Below, piece by piece: positions 25,988 to 34,865 of a stretch of 64,000 nucleotides of DNA (within the stretch, counting starts at the first letter, position 1; the number at the start of each line of letters is the position of its first letter). Below the pieces are notes generated by a model. That model was not told the origin of the DNA. It saw nothing but the letters and a program-made list of their open reading frames with translations, and ran no database searches. A program made the translations under genes and the position numbers. Source of the DNA: Prevotellaceae bacterium (GTDB lineage Bacteria; Bacteroidota; Bacteroidia; Bacteroidales; Bacteroidaceae); NCBI GenBank assembly GCA_028723455.1, contig JAQYEW010000001.1, positions 78,986 through 142,985 of the forward strand, in the 5' to 3' direction.

Positions 25988-26718
25988 CGGATACCCCAAA
26001 ACATATTCCGAATCAAGGGCACAGGATTCACACGCTTGCGAAGCATCCACGAAAGCGCTTCGCGCAAGCACAGCCAGCAGGCGCGACAACGCCCATGAAT
26101 AAGGGCGAACACAGCCCCTTTACTACGCTGTACACGCGCATCCTCAAGAAACCTCACGCCCGTCGTCGGCCCATTAAGCCGGCACAGGAAGCGATCCATC
26201 CGACCCATCCTGAATCCTTCCTTTTCAGCCTGAAAAACGAAAACCTCCTCTTCCCCACTGGCCAGATAAGGGCTACCCAGCCCAAAACGTTCGTCGAAAC
26301 GTACATGAAGTGCAACGTTTCGGCGCAAAACCAGTTCGCACGAACTGACGTAGGGGGACGGAAAAGGCTTCTGAGCACCCTCCATACGGTACTGAATCAT
26401 ATCCCACTCCGGATGCGCATCAAAGTCATCAGGCAAAAGCAGCAGCGTTTCGCCCACCAGCGCATTGTCATCATCCGCAATTACCAGAAGATCCCCTTGG
26501 GCATGTTGAAAAGCATGATTCCGGTTGCGGCTCAATCCCATTCCATCCATCCAAATCAAACGCACATCGGGACGCTCAAACAAAGCACGCAAGGCGGCCG
26601 CAGGCTCACCGCCCTGACAACTGACCAAATAGCATACGCCTTCCATGGGAGGCAAGAGCATGCGAAGTACGCCGGGCAAGCGGGAGAGCACCGTACAGAT
26701 GAGCACTTCTGTCATCAT
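25972..26718 (-). CDS. Family 2 glycosyltransferase
   Basis: This 248-residue protein starts [18 protein letters not shown], has a strand-helix with [20 protein letters not shown], and carries the DxD-like metal site as [11 protein letters not shown]. The C-terminal part includes [13 protein letters not shown], an acidic catalytic-base region seen in GT2 enzymes. It is the last gene of the ketoisomerase / fused enzyme / GT2 operon, with a start overlapping the upstream stop (ATGA). It probably transfers the amino sugar made by its neighbours, an inference from position. Its 3' end overlaps the plus-strand glycosyltransferase by 16 bases. Confidence 0.88.
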   Translation of the reverse strand: MMTEVLICTVLSRLPGVLRMLLPPMEGVCYLVSCQGGEPAAALRALFERPDVRLIWMDGMGLSRNRNHAFQHAQGDLLVIADDDNALVGETLLLLPDDFDAHPEWDMIQYRMEGAQKPFPSPYVSSCELVLRRNVALHVRFDERFGLGSPYLASGEEEVFVFQAEKEGFRMGRMDRFLCRLNGPTTGVRFLEDARVQRSKGAVFALIHGRCRACWLCLREALSWMLRKRVNPVPLIRNMFWGIRYLHQ

Positions 26719-28877
26719 TCCTCCAGATTAAACTCGTTCACCAGACGAATCACACGACGAATCTGTGCTTCACTCATCACCGGACTAATAGGCAGACTCA
26801 AAGTCTCGCGATGCAAACGGTCGCTCACCGGCAGACAAAGGCCGGACAGTTCAGGATAAGCGCCCTGACGATGCGGGGGCACAGGATAATGAATCTGAGT
26901 GTCCACACCATGGAGGCGCAGGTATTCCTTTAATTCTTCACGGACAACACAACGGATTGGGAATACATAGAACACATGCTCCAACGGATTTTTGGGCATT
27001 TCTGGCAGGGTAACCAAAGGATTTTGGATTTCACTCAGGTACAGTCCGGCCAGATGGCGCCGTTTCTCATTATCTTCGTCCAGGCGGGGCAGCTTCACAC
27101 TCAGCACGGCTGCCTGGATCTCATCCAGACGGCTGTTCACACCTTTCACTTCATGGACATATTTTGTCGTACTCCCATAATTGCCAATCATGCGGCACAA
27201 GCGAGCCAAAGCCTCGTCATCGGTCAGGATAGCACCACCATCACCCAAGCAACCCAGGTTTTTCCCAGGATAAAAACTAAATGCGGCAGCATCCCCCAAA
27301 TGGCCGACGCGCAAACCACGATACATGGCGCCATGGGCCTGGGCGGCATCCTCGATGACACGCAAGTCATGGCGTCTGGCAATATCATTAACCACAGACA
27401 TATTGCACACACGTCCATAGAGATGAACGGGCATGATGGCACGCGTACGGGGGCTTATCAGTCCTTCAATACGTTTGGCATCCATGAGGCAATCCTCGGG
27501 CGAAGGTTCGCAAAGCACAGGCACTAAGCCAGCCTCAGAAACGGCCAGCAGCGTGGCGATGAACGTGTTGGCAGGCACAATTACCTCATCGCCAGCCTGC
27601 CAGCCCAACAACTGGCGATAAGCACGAAGGATGATGGTGAGCGCATCCAAACCATTGCCCACACCCACACAATAGCGTGTTCCACAATAGGCGGCGAATT
27701 CCTGCTCAAAACGTCGGCCGGCATTTCCTTGCAGATACCACCCACTGCGTACTACATCATCAATGGCCAAAGAGAGAGCGGGTTCAAAGCTGTCATTGAC
27801 AGATTTCAAATAAAGGAACTTGATACGCTCTTGCTCTTCAGTTCCCTTATCCTCCCTCACGGCACGAAGAACATCGCGGTCAAGCGGCAAGTCATAACTG
27901 TCATAGCACACACCACGGCCTCCAAAACCTTCCTTTTGAAAGATAAGTCCTTCGTTCAGTATGCGACCGCCCTGTTCGGTGCTGATTCCGAAGTCCAAAT
28001 AGTCCAGAGTTTTGTATCGTTCCATAATCAAGTGGCGGAAAAGCAAGTCCAAGGCTCCGAATTCACGCCCCTCGTCGTTACTGGCGATGTATTGAACATG
28101 AGCCACCTGCCGGCAAATAAACAATAAAGCCCCCGCTAAAACACGATTGTCGTGTTTGACTAAAAAAAGCTTTATCTCCTTCGGGAAACGAGACATAAGC
28201 AGGGCTATCTCCTCCTCCTTGTGAACAGGCTTGATTCCATGACGTTTCTCAAGAACATCCGTCAAAAGCTCCCAATAACGATGCAGACCCTCGCTGTCGC
28301 CATCCATCAGACGATCAATGTATAAGTTGTGGTCCAAGGCCTTTTTGGCTTGACGCAAACGCAATGTGCGCATCTTAAGCGGAGAGGAAAGATCAACAAC
28401 AGAACTTATGGCTCGCGTATGCAGTCGGGCACCAAGTCGAAAAAGAGCATACAAATCCTCCTGAGCCGGCAAAATGCTATAAATATAAGGGATAGGCTTA
28501 TACACAATCCGCTGCGCACCCAACATGTCAATGCAATAGCGCACGATATGGCACATGGCCTCCAAGACCTCCTCCTGCGTGGCTTCCTGCTCCATGATAA
28601 TGCCGCCATAGGTAAGCCCCTGATGACTGTAGACACAACGTTCCTGCTCTACCCAGTTGGCAGGGAAAACGGCTTTCAGCCCTTCAATACCGTAGCATTT
28701 CTCACGCTCTTCGTCTCCAACAACGGCACTTTCGAAAACCAAAAGGGAACAATCCGTGAAGCGATCGGCATGATAGTCCATAAAATTGCGCTGCAACAAA
28801 AACGTTCCATTCTTGCTCTGCGCAACAAACTTATCCCATGCCTCCTTGTGATTAACTGAATAAGGTACGACAATCAT
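26715..28877 (-). CDS. Fused FemAB-like acyltransferase and DegT-type sugar aminotransferase
   Basis: This is one continuous 720-residue frame with two enzymes. Residues 1 to ~350 form a FemAB/BioF2-like double GNAT fold: [16 protein letters not shown] at the start, [11 protein letters not shown] and the late [20 protein letters not shown], then [18 protein letters not shown]. Residues ~360-720 are a complete DegT/DnrJ/EryC1/StrS PLP aminotransferase: [49 protein letters not shown] and the Schiff-base lysine K539 in [16 protein letters not shown]. The aminotransferase should aminate a 3-keto-6-deoxyhexose on TDP; the N-terminal part would acylate the new amine. The upstream ketoisomerase supports this. 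Both junctions overlap by 4 bases, indicating coupled translation. Confidence 0.9.
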   Translation of the reverse strand: MIVVPYSVNHKEAWDKFVAQSKNGTFLLQRNFMDYHADRFTDCSLLVFESAVVGDEEREKCYGIEGLKAVFPANWVEQERCVYSHQGLTYGGIIMEQEATQEEVLEAMCHIVRYCIDMLGAQRIVYKPIPYIYSILPAQEDLYALFRLGARLHTRAISSVVDLSSPLKMRTLRLRQAKKALDHNLYIDRLMDGDSEGLHRYWELLTDVLEKRHGIKPVHKEEEIALLMSRFPKEIKLFLVKHDNRVLAGALLFICRQVAHVQYIASNDEGREFGALDLLFRHLIMERYKTLDYLDFGISTEQGGRILNEGLIFQKEGFGGRGVCYDSYDLPLDRDVLRAVREDKGTEEQERIKFLYLKSVNDSFEPALSLAIDDVVRSGWYLQGNAGRRFEQEFAAYCGTRYCVGVGNGLDALTIILRAYRQLLGWQAGDEVIVPANTFIATLLAVSEAGLVPVLCEPSPEDCLMDAKRIEGLISPRTRAIMPVHLYGRVCNMSVVNDIARRHDLRVIEDAAQAHGAMYRGLRVGHLGDAAAFSFYPGKNLGCLGDGGAILTDDEALARLCRMIGNYGSTTKYVHEVKGVNSRLDEIQAAVLSVKLPRLDEDNEKRRHLAGLYLSEIQNPLVTLPEMPKNPLEHVFYVFPIRCVVREELKEYLRLHGVDTQIHYPVPPHRQGAYPELSGLCLPVSDRLHRETLSLPISPVMSEAQIRRVIRLVNEFNLEE

Positions 28878-29296
28878 GCGTTTCTCTCCTTTTTATATAA
28901 TGTATAGTCATTTATATATCCCGTGGCGTCATAGGCTTGTGATGCCATAACCAAAACCACCGTGCCCGGTGCGAAGTCTGACAATTCACACCAAAGTCCC
29001 GCAGGAATAAGTATGCCTTTTGACGGGGAATCCAAGACAACGGAACAGCGAGAGCATCCATCATCCACCGTCATCGTAAAACGGCCTTTAACTGCCACAA
29101 CAACTTCGGCACACGTCCTATGGCTATGCCCTCCACGTTGCTCTCCCGTAGGCACATCATAAATCCAAAACACACGTTGTATGGGAAACGGAATCTCGCT
29201 GGCGTTTGTGGCAAAACACAACGACCCTCTTGAATCCGAAACTATTGGTATGTCTATCAGTCTGCTACCCCCAGGCAAATTGCTTTCTTTTTCCAT
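28874..29296 (-). CDS. FdtA/QdtA-like sugar 3,4-ketoisomerase (cupin)
   Basis: This 140-residue single cupin has the WxcM/FdtA signature: the histidine pair at H57 and H59 in [18 protein letters not shown], the start [16 protein letters not shown], and [17 protein letters not shown]. Such enzymes convert TDP-4-keto-6-deoxyglucose to the 3-keto sugar, galacto or gluco, which an aminotransferase then aminates. That is exactly the activity of the downstream fused gene, whose start overlaps this stop. Stereochemistry cannot be decided from sequence reading. rmlA and rmlB are not in the window. Confidence 0.88.
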   Translation of the reverse strand: MEKESNLPGGSRLIDIPIVSDSRGSLCFATNASEIPFPIQRVFWIYDVPTGEQRGGHSHRTCAEVVVAVKGRFTMTVDDGCSRCSVVLDSPSKGILIPAGLWCELSDFAPGTVVLVMASQAYDATGYINDYTLYKKERNA

Positions 29297-29316
29297 TATG
29301 ATGGTAATATTTTACA

Positions 29317-29324
29317 CAAAGATA
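29317..29324 (-). promoter_or_regulatory. -7 box for the amino-sugar operon
   Basis: TATCTTTG on the minus strand, 20 bases upstream of the ATG at 29296. No clear -33 element. Confidence 0.5.
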
Positions 29325-29344
29325 TGGATTTTTTATTGTAATTG

Positions 29345-29376
29345 TTTGGTCATTTCAAAAAAACTATCTACCTTTG
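29345..29376 (+). promoter_or_regulatory. Consensus promoter for the tRNA cluster
   Basis: TTTG at 29345-29348 and TACCTTTG at 29369-29376 are separated by 20 bases. The tRNA-Ser gene begins about 65 bases downstream of the expected start. Confidence 0.7.
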
Positions 29377-29447
29377 CATCGCAATCAAGAAGAAAGGCCA
29401 ACCGGAAGGGAAGCATTTCTACCAGATATGCAAAATGACACAGGTAA

Positions 29448-29537
29448 GGAAGTTTGGGTGAGTGGCTGAAACCACCAGTTTGCTAAACTGACGTGCGGGT
29501 TACCGTACCGGGGGTTCGAATCCCCCAGCTTCCGCCA
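29448..29537 (+). tRNA. tRNA-Ser (GCT)
   Basis: A 90-base tRNA with a seven-base acceptor stem (GGAAGTT with AGCTTCC, one wobble), an anticodon loop with GCT, a long variable arm as in class II tRNAs, a GTTCGAATC T-loop, and CCA encoded at the end. It reads AGC/AGT codons. Confidence 0.95.
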
Positions 29538-29562
29538 CCTTGCCAGTGTTGGCAATTAGGAT

Positions 29563-29637
29563 GGCGCTTTCGTCTAGCGGCTAGGACACATGCCTCTCAC
29601 GCATGGAACACGGGTTCGATTCCCGTAGGCGCTACCA
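29563..29637 (+). tRNA. tRNA-Glu (CTC), copy 1
   Basis: A 75-base tRNA with acceptor GGCGCTT, anticodon stem CATGC/GCATG and loop CTCTCAC placing CTC at positions 34-36. It has a GTTCGATTC T-loop and encoded CCA. The 1-72 pair is G-U. Identical to the copy at 29711. Confidence 0.95.
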
Positions 29638-29644
29638 TCCGGAA

Positions 29645-29677
29645 AGATTGACTTCAAACCATGTCAGTCTTTTTTTA
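29645..29677 (+). terminator. Terminator between the two tRNA-Glu copies
   Basis: AGATTGAC and GTCAGTCT pair (one G-U) and are followed by seven T. It separates the two identical tRNA-Glu genes. Confidence 0.7.
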
Positions 29678-29710
29678 TGCCTTTAAGTGATTGACGTAAA
29701 ACCTCAACAC

Positions 29711-29785
29711 GGCGCTTTCGTCTAGCGGCTAGGACACATGCCTCTCACGCATGGAACACGGGTTCGATTCCCGTAGGCGCTACCA
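29711..29785 (+). tRNA. tRNA-Glu (CTC), copy 2
   Basis: Base-for-base identical to copy 1 over all 75 positions. It lies 148 bases downstream of copy 1. No clear promoter is visible between the upstream terminator and this gene. Confidence 0.95.
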
Positions 29786-29789
29786 CTCC

Positions 29790-29822
29790 ACCTCTTCAAA
29801 AGTTTCTTTGAAGAGGTTTTTT
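29790..29822 (+). terminator. Terminator after the tRNA cluster
   Basis: ACCTCTTCAAA and TTTGAAGAGGT form a perfect 11-bp stem with the loop AGTTTC, followed by six T. Confidence 0.85.
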
Positions 29823-29856
29823 GTTCTCCTTTCATGTACATTAAATACAAAATATG

Positions 29857-29896
29857 CCAAAAAAGGATCTGCCTGCAAAACAGAGGCGGATCCTTT
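29857..29896 (-). terminator. Terminator after metY (minus strand)
   Basis: A 13-bp stem (29862-29874 with 29884-29896, one wobble) is followed on the minus strand by a run of T. Confidence 0.8.
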
Positions 29897-29932
29897 CCCG
29901 GGTCATAAAGTACTGCAAACTATAAACTCAAA

Positions 29933-31219
29933 TCAAATCTGGTCAAGTGCGTGAGAGAGGTCTGCCAGAATATCATCAATATGCTCGACACCGACACTCA
30001 GGCGAACCGTGGAAGGAGTAATGTGCTGCTGAGCCAATTCCTCAGGAGACATCTGACTGTGCGTGGTAGTATACGGATGAATAACCAGACTCTTCACATC
30101 AGCCACATTTGCCAAAAGGCTGAAGATTTCAAGGTTATCAATGAACTTCCAAGCATCCTCTTGCGACCCGTTGATTTCAAAGGTAAAGATACTGGCGGCA
30201 CCGTTTGGGAAATACTTATTATAAAGGTCAAAATCAGGGTGAGATGGAAGCGAGGGGTGGCTAACTTGCTTCACCTTGGGATGCTTGTTGAGGAAATCAA
30301 CGACCTTCAATGCATTCTCCACATGGCGCTCGATACGCAAGGGAAGGCTTTCGACACCTTGTAAAAGAATCCAGGCATTAAAGGGAGAGATTGCAGCACC
30401 CGTATCGCGCAAGATGACTGCACGAATACGAGTTACGAAAGCCGCAGGGCCGGCGACATCCGCAAAAACAGCACCATGATACGAGGGATCTGGCTTAGCC
30501 AAAGTGGGATAACGGTCCGCATACTTCTTATAGTCAAAATCACCCTTTTCCACAATAATACCGCCAAGACTGCTACCATGGCCACCAATAAATTTTGTCG
30601 CGGAGTGTATAACTATGTCTGCACCATGCTCCAAGGGACGAATCAGGAGGGGGGCAAATGTGTTATCAACAATGAAAAGGATACCGTGTTTATGGGCAAT
30701 CTCAGCAACACCTTCCAGATTCGTAACATCACTATTGGGATTGCCAAAGGTTTCGGCATAAATCACTTTTGTGTTTGGCTGAATAGCCGCTTCCAATGCC
30801 AGAAGGTCGTTCACTTTGACGATTGTGTTGCTTATGCCCTGCGTAGTCAGTGTATGAGTAATCAGATTATAAGAACCGCCATAAAGATTGTCCGCAGCAA
30901 CGATATGGTCGCCGGCCTGCAATACATTCTGCAAGGCATAGGTTACCGCTGCCGCACCACTCGCAACTGCGAGACCGGCCGACCCTCCCTCCAAAGCCGC
31001 CACACGAGATTCCAGCACACCCTGCGTACTGTTTGTTAAACGACCGTAAATATTACCAGCATCACGCAAAGCAAAACGGTCTGCAGCATGCTGACTGTTA
31101 CGGAACACGTAACTGGTAGTCTGATAAATAGGCACGGCGCGTGCGTCGGTTGCCGAATCGGGTTGTTCCTGACCTACGTGAAGTGCAAGTGTCTCAAGGT
31201 GTAGTTTCTTCTGTGCCAT
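29933..31219 (-). CDS. metY: O-acetylhomoserine sulfhydrylase
   Basis: This 428-residue PLP enzyme of the Cys/Met metabolism family is a typical length for MetY. Diagnostic parts are the N-terminal LETLALHVGQEQPDSATDAR, PIYQTTSYVF and YGRLTNST. The cofactor-binding lysine is in IHSATKFIGGHGSSLGG near residue 210, and the C-terminal LSVGVEHIDDI is also typical. It makes homocysteine (or cysteine) from O-acetylhomoserine and sulfide in the cytosol. It is monocistronic, with a promoter box at 31256 and a terminator at 29857. No SAM riboswitch was seen in its ~30-base leader. Confidence 0.95.
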   Translation of the reverse strand: MAQKKLHLETLALHVGQEQPDSATDARAVPIYQTTSYVFRNSQHAADRFALRDAGNIYGRLTNSTQGVLESRVAALEGGSAGLAVASGAAAVTYALQNVLQAGDHIVAADNLYGGSYNLITHTLTTQGISNTIVKVNDLLALEAAIQPNTKVIYAETFGNPNSDVTNLEGVAEIAHKHGILFIVDNTFAPLLIRPLEHGADIVIHSATKFIGGHGSSLGGIIVEKGDFDYKKYADRYPTLAKPDPSYHGAVFADVAGPAAFVTRIRAVILRDTGAAISPFNAWILLQGVESLPLRIERHVENALKVVDFLNKHPKVKQVSHPSLPSHPDFDLYNKYFPNGAASIFTFEINGSQEDAWKFIDNLEIFSLLANVADVKSLVIHPYTTTHSQMSPEELAQQHITPSTVRLSVGVEHIDDILADLSHALDQI

Positions 31220-31255
31220 AGTTCTAAAAGATTAAATGTGTAACTATTGATATTG

Positions 31256-31263
31256 CAAAGGTA
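31256..31263 (-). promoter_or_regulatory. -7 box for metY
   Basis: TACCTTTG on the minus strand, about 36 bases upstream of the metY ATG. Confidence 0.55.
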
Positions 31264-31322
31264 TGCAAACACAGCAAATAAAACCAAGCACTTATCGAAC
31301 TTCAGAAAATCTCTCCAAAAAG

Positions 31323-31362
31323 AAATCCCCCGAAAGAACAAACATTCTAATTCGGGGGATTT
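31323..31362. terminator. Terminator after the POT transporter, symmetrical
   Basis: AAATCCCCCGA and TCGGGGGATTT form an 11-bp stem. The minus strand then runs CTTTTT and the plus strand GTTTTT. It mainly serves the POT gene ending at 31388. Confidence 0.85.
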
Positions 31363-31387
31363 GTTTTTAGTATTTCAGAACAGCTTA

Positions 31388-32968
31388 TCAAGCAACCTTA
31401 TTCAGCTTCTTAATAATAGAGAAAATGAAGAGAGCAGCCAAAAGGCAAATACCCATCAGTGTGCCCCAAACAACAGGCAGGTCCATGCCCCACATATGTC
31501 CTGGGATACTTACCAGTTTATTGCCAATGGCAGTAGCCACAAACCAACCGCCCATCATCATGCCCTTGTACTTAGCGGGAGCAACCTTCGTTACAAAAGA
31601 AATACCGATAGGACTGAGCAACAACTCAGCAAACGTGAGTACCAAATAGGTATTCACCAATAGCATCGGAGAAACATCGGCCATGTGAGTATGATTCACA
31701 GGATCGGCAGCAGGCAAACCAATAGAACTGAGCATCAGCATCAGATAAGCACCTGCAGCCACCAACATGCCCAAACCGATTTTCACGGGAGCCTTGGGTT
31801 CCTTGCCCATTCTTCCCAACCAGCTAAACAGGGCAATGCTGACAGGGGTGAGCATAACGACGAAGCAAGCATTAAACTGCTGGAAAATAGGAGCACTAAC
31901 ACTTGTAACCACACCGGCTTCAGGAACCATGTTGTAAAGGAAGAATGCACCCACAACTATCAGGACAGCTGCCAACACTCTAACAACACCCTTGCTTTGA
32001 AGAACGCCAAAAAAACCATAGACAATAAAAATGCCTGCCAAAAGGTTACGAACATCAAACATCATGCTCTCGATGCCCGTTGAGGTAGTGGCGGTGTACT
32101 CATCTGCAAACCAAGTCAAGGTGAGACCATTCTGGTGGAATGCCATCCAGAAGAAAATAACCACGAGGAAAACAAGACAGAGGCAAATGATTCGCTCCTT
32201 GGTATCACTTTCTTCAGGCACATCCGCAACTTTCTCTGTTGCTGCCGTGGCTTCTGACTTCTTAATATTGCCCGTTACATGAGCAAAAGTGCTTCTTCCC
32301 AAGAAATAAACGATGATAGAACCTATCACGCTGACACATGCCACTGCGAAAGCAAAGTGGTAAGAGTCAGCCTTTGAATAACCCAGAGAATTCTGCGCCC
32401 AGTTCATAACAGCAATAGCAGCCGTGGGAGCGAACAGGGCACCCACATTGATAGCCATATAAAAGAGAGAGAAACCACTGTCGCGTTTGTCCTTGAATTC
32501 AGGGCTATTGTAGAGGTCGCCCACCATTACCTGCAGGTTACCCTTGAACAGACCCGTCCCCAAGGATACCAGCAACAATCCGGCAGCCATTGCGGCAATA
32601 GCAGGGGTTGCACCACCCAGTGGTACGGAAAGAATCAGATAGCCAAGGAACATAATTACTATACCGGTTACTACCATCTTGCTGTAGCCAAACTTATCCG
32701 CTAACACACCGCCAAACAAGGGTAACAGATAAACGAAGAAGAGGAAACTGGAGAATGTTTCCGAAGCCCACTTGGAATCGAAACCAAAATTATCGCCCAA
32801 GAAGAGGACAAATACAGCCAGCATCGTGTAGTAACCAAAGCGCTCGCCTGTATTGGCCAGTGCCAATGTCCAAAGACCCTTGGGCTGCCCCTTGTACGAA
32901 AGCAACAAGAAGCAGAACCAAATTGCAAACAACCCTACGATAAGGGGGGTGGATAGCATTTCAAACAT
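31388..32968 (-). CDS. POT-family proton-dependent peptide transporter
   Basis: This 526-residue inner-membrane protein has ~12-14 hydrophobic helices. The POT signature near the N-terminus is ANTGERFGYYTMLAVFVLF, matching the ExxER-type proton-coupling motif, followed by FSSFLFFVYLLPLFGGVLAD. Later GLFKGNLQVMVGDLY and DSGFSLFYMAINVGALFAP fit the PTR2 signature. It should import di- and tripeptides by proton symport, matching the periplasmic dipeptidyl peptidases elsewhere in the window. It is monocistronic, with a promoter at 33026 and a terminator at 31323. Confidence 0.92.
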   Translation of the reverse strand: MFEMLSTPLIVGLFAIWFCFLLLSYKGQPKGLWTLALANTGERFGYYTMLAVFVLFLGDNFGFDSKWASETFSSFLFFVYLLPLFGGVLADKFGYSKMVVTGIVIMFLGYLILSVPLGGATPAIAAMAAGLLLVSLGTGLFKGNLQVMVGDLYNSPEFKDKRDSGFSLFYMAINVGALFAPTAAIAVMNWAQNSLGYSKADSYHFAFAVACVSVIGSIIVYFLGRSTFAHVTGNIKKSEATAATEKVADVPEESDTKERIICLCLVFLVVIFFWMAFHQNGLTLTWFADEYTATTSTGIESMMFDVRNLLAGIFIVYGFFGVLQSKGVVRVLAAVLIVVGAFFLYNMVPEAGVVTSVSAPIFQQFNACFVVMLTPVSIALFSWLGRMGKEPKAPVKIGLGMLVAAGAYLMLMLSSIGLPAADPVNHTHMADVSPMLLVNTYLVLTFAELLLSPIGISFVTKVAPAKYKGMMMGGWFVATAIGNKLVSIPGHMWGMDLPVVWGTLMGICLLAALFIFSIIKKLNKVA

Positions 32969-33025
32969 ACTTATAAAAAAATTTTAGGTTATTGATTTTG
33001 TTTTAGTCTTCTGACGCAACGAATG

Positions 33026-33033
33026 CAAAGATA
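33026..33033 (-). promoter_or_regulatory. -7 box for the POT transporter gene
   Basis: TATCTTTG on the minus strand, about 57 bases upstream of the ATG at 32968. Confidence 0.5.
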
Positions 33034-33108
33034 AAGAAAAAATAGCATTTTGGTGGCTTTTCAGCAATGAAACGAGCAAAATCAAAGGTATGAAAACAAC
33101 TTTTTGCC

Positions 33109-33116
33109 TAACTTTG
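33109..33116 (+). promoter_or_regulatory. -7 box for the SulP gene
   Basis: TAACTTTG on the plus strand. It lies inside the longest open frame (from 33090) and so supports the downstream ATG at 33138 as the real start. Confidence 0.55.
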
Positions 33117-33137
33117 CAACCGAATAACGGAAAAAAA

Positions 33138-34862
33138 ATGACACCAAGACTTTTTAGATGTTTGAAGGGGTACGACAAAAACACCTTCATGAAAGATTTC
33201 TTTGCGAGCATTATCGTAAGTATTGTGGCCCTACCCTTGGCCATCGCATTTGGAATAGCATCCGGAGTAACACCCGAGAAAGGCATTATTACAGCTATTG
33301 TGGCCGGCTTCCTGATTTCTTTCTTGGGCGGCACAAAAGTGCAGATTGGAGGCCCCACGGGTGCATTCATCGTTATAATTTATGGTATCGTATCCAACCC
33401 CGAATATGGCTTACAGGGATTGCTGATTGCAACCATGCTGGCCGGTGTTATCCTCATTGCTTTAGGTGCCTTCCGATTGGGGACTGTCATCAAGTTCATC
33501 CCCTATCCAATAATAATAGGCTTTACGGCTGGTATTGCAATAACAATTTTCACCACTCAAGTTGGCGATATCCTGGGGCTTACACAAGAGACAGCAGGTC
33601 AGTCGGGCGAAGTGGTTATCACCCACTTGAAGACTCCTGCAGATTTTATCGGAAAATGGAACGCATACATTGAGCATATACACACCTTCAACGCATGGAA
33701 TTTCATCATAGCCATTGGATGTATCCTGACCATAATACTCTTTCCTAAGGCCATGAAGAACGTGCCTGTGTTGAATAAGATTCCCGGGTCTCTCTATGGT
33801 ATAATTCTCAGTTCCGTTGCCGTTTATCTTTTAAAGCAATACGCAGGCATAACTAACATTGACACGATTGGAGACCGTTTCCTGATTCATGCGGCATTGC
33901 CCGAAATGGAAATGCCCGAGATTACTTTCGCAATGGTGCAGAAGTTACTTCCAATTGCCTTCACGATTGCCATCTTGGGTGCCATAGAAAGCTTAATCTC
34001 TGCAACTGTGGCTGATGGCATGATTTCGGATAAGCACGACAGCAATATGGAACTCATTGCCCAAGGTGTGGCAAATATCGCTACTCCCTTGTTCGGAGGT
34101 ATTCCCGCCACGGGTGCCATTGCACGCACGATCACGAACATAAACAATGGCGGACGGACTCCTGTAGCCGGCATCCTCCACGCACTTCTCCTCCTTATCA
34201 TATTGCTTGCGCTTATGCCGCTTGCAAACAATATCCCTATGGCATCGTTAGCTGCAATATTGGTGATTGTGAGTTATAACATGAGCGGTTGGCAAACCCT
34301 TAAGGCAATGCTAAAGAGCCCCAAAAGCGATGTTACCGTACTTTTCGTCACCCTGCTCCTGACCGTTCTTTTCGACCTTACCATTGCAATAGAAGTGGGA
34401 CTGGTCATTGCCTGTGCGCTCTTCATTCATCGTGTAATGGAAACCACGGAAATCACCGTCCTTAAGGACGAGCTGAATCCAGCCAACGGTACGGATCTGG
34501 CTCTGTCAGAGGAATCTTTAGAGATACCTCCCCGCTGTACCGTCTATGAAATCAACGGTCCTTTCTTCTTTGGCATTGCCAATAAATTCGAAGAACTAAG
34601 TGCCAATCTGGGACAAAAACGTCCCAAGGTACGTATCATTCGAATGCGACGTGTCCCCTTTATTGATTCAACGGGAATACATAATCTCCAAACGCTAATC
34701 AAGAAGAACAAGGCCGAAGGCACCCACGTCATTCTCTCCGGTGTCAGCCCCAAGGTACACGAACAACTGGACAAGGCGGATTTCTACCAGATACTTCCGG
34801 AAGGAAATATCTGCGACAACATCAACGAGGCCCTGGAACGTGCAAAGGAACTGTTGAAATAA
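33138..34862 (+). CDS. SulP family anion transporter with STAS domain
   Basis: This protein of 574 residues starts MTPRLFRCLKGYDKNTFMKDFFASI. The membrane core begins with IVSIVALPLAIAFGIASGV and has the SulP signature GGTKVQIGGPTGAFIVIIYG. The inner helices include EMELIAQGVANIATPLFGG (as NMELIAQG) and ATGAIARTITNINNGGRTP. The last ~110 residues form a STAS domain, with YEINGPFFFGIANKFEEL and the loop VPFIDSTGIHNL. Substrate may be sulfate, bicarbonate or a carboxylate and cannot be chosen from sequence. It converges on the GH30 gene with a 3-base gap. Confidence 0.92.
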   Translation: MTPRLFRCLKGYDKNTFMKDFFASIIVSIVALPLAIAFGIASGVTPEKGIITAIVAGFLISFLGGTKVQIGGPTGAFIVIIYGIVSNPEYGLQGLLIATMLAGVILIALGAFRLGTVIKFIPYPIIIGFTAGIAITIFTTQVGDILGLTQETAGQSGEVVITHLKTPADFIGKWNAYIEHIHTFNAWNFIIAIGCILTIILFPKAMKNVPVLNKIPGSLYGIILSSVAVYLLKQYAGITNIDTIGDRFLIHAALPEMEMPEITFAMVQKLLPIAFTIAILGAIESLISATVADGMISDKHDSNMELIAQGVANIATPLFGGIPATGAIARTITNINNGGRTPVAGILHALLLLIILLALMPLANNIPMASLAAILVIVSYNMSGWQTLKAMLKSPKSDVTVLFVTLLLTVLFDLTIAIEVGLVIACALFIHRVMETTEITVLKDELNPANGTDLALSEESLEIPPRCTVYEINGPFFFGIANKFEELSANLGQKRPKVRIIRMRRVPFIDSTGIHNLQTLIKKNKAEGTHVILSGVSPKVHEQLDKADFYQILPEGNICDNINEALERAKELLK

Positions 34863-34865
34863 ACA

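Noticed and set aside
29751..29954. Short plus-strand frame overlapping the second tRNA-Glu
   Set aside because: It runs through a tRNA and a terminator, and has no coding signature.
31220..31262. SAM riboswitch ahead of metY
   Set aside because: The predicted leader is about 30 bases, too short for known SAM aptamers, and shows no paired stems.
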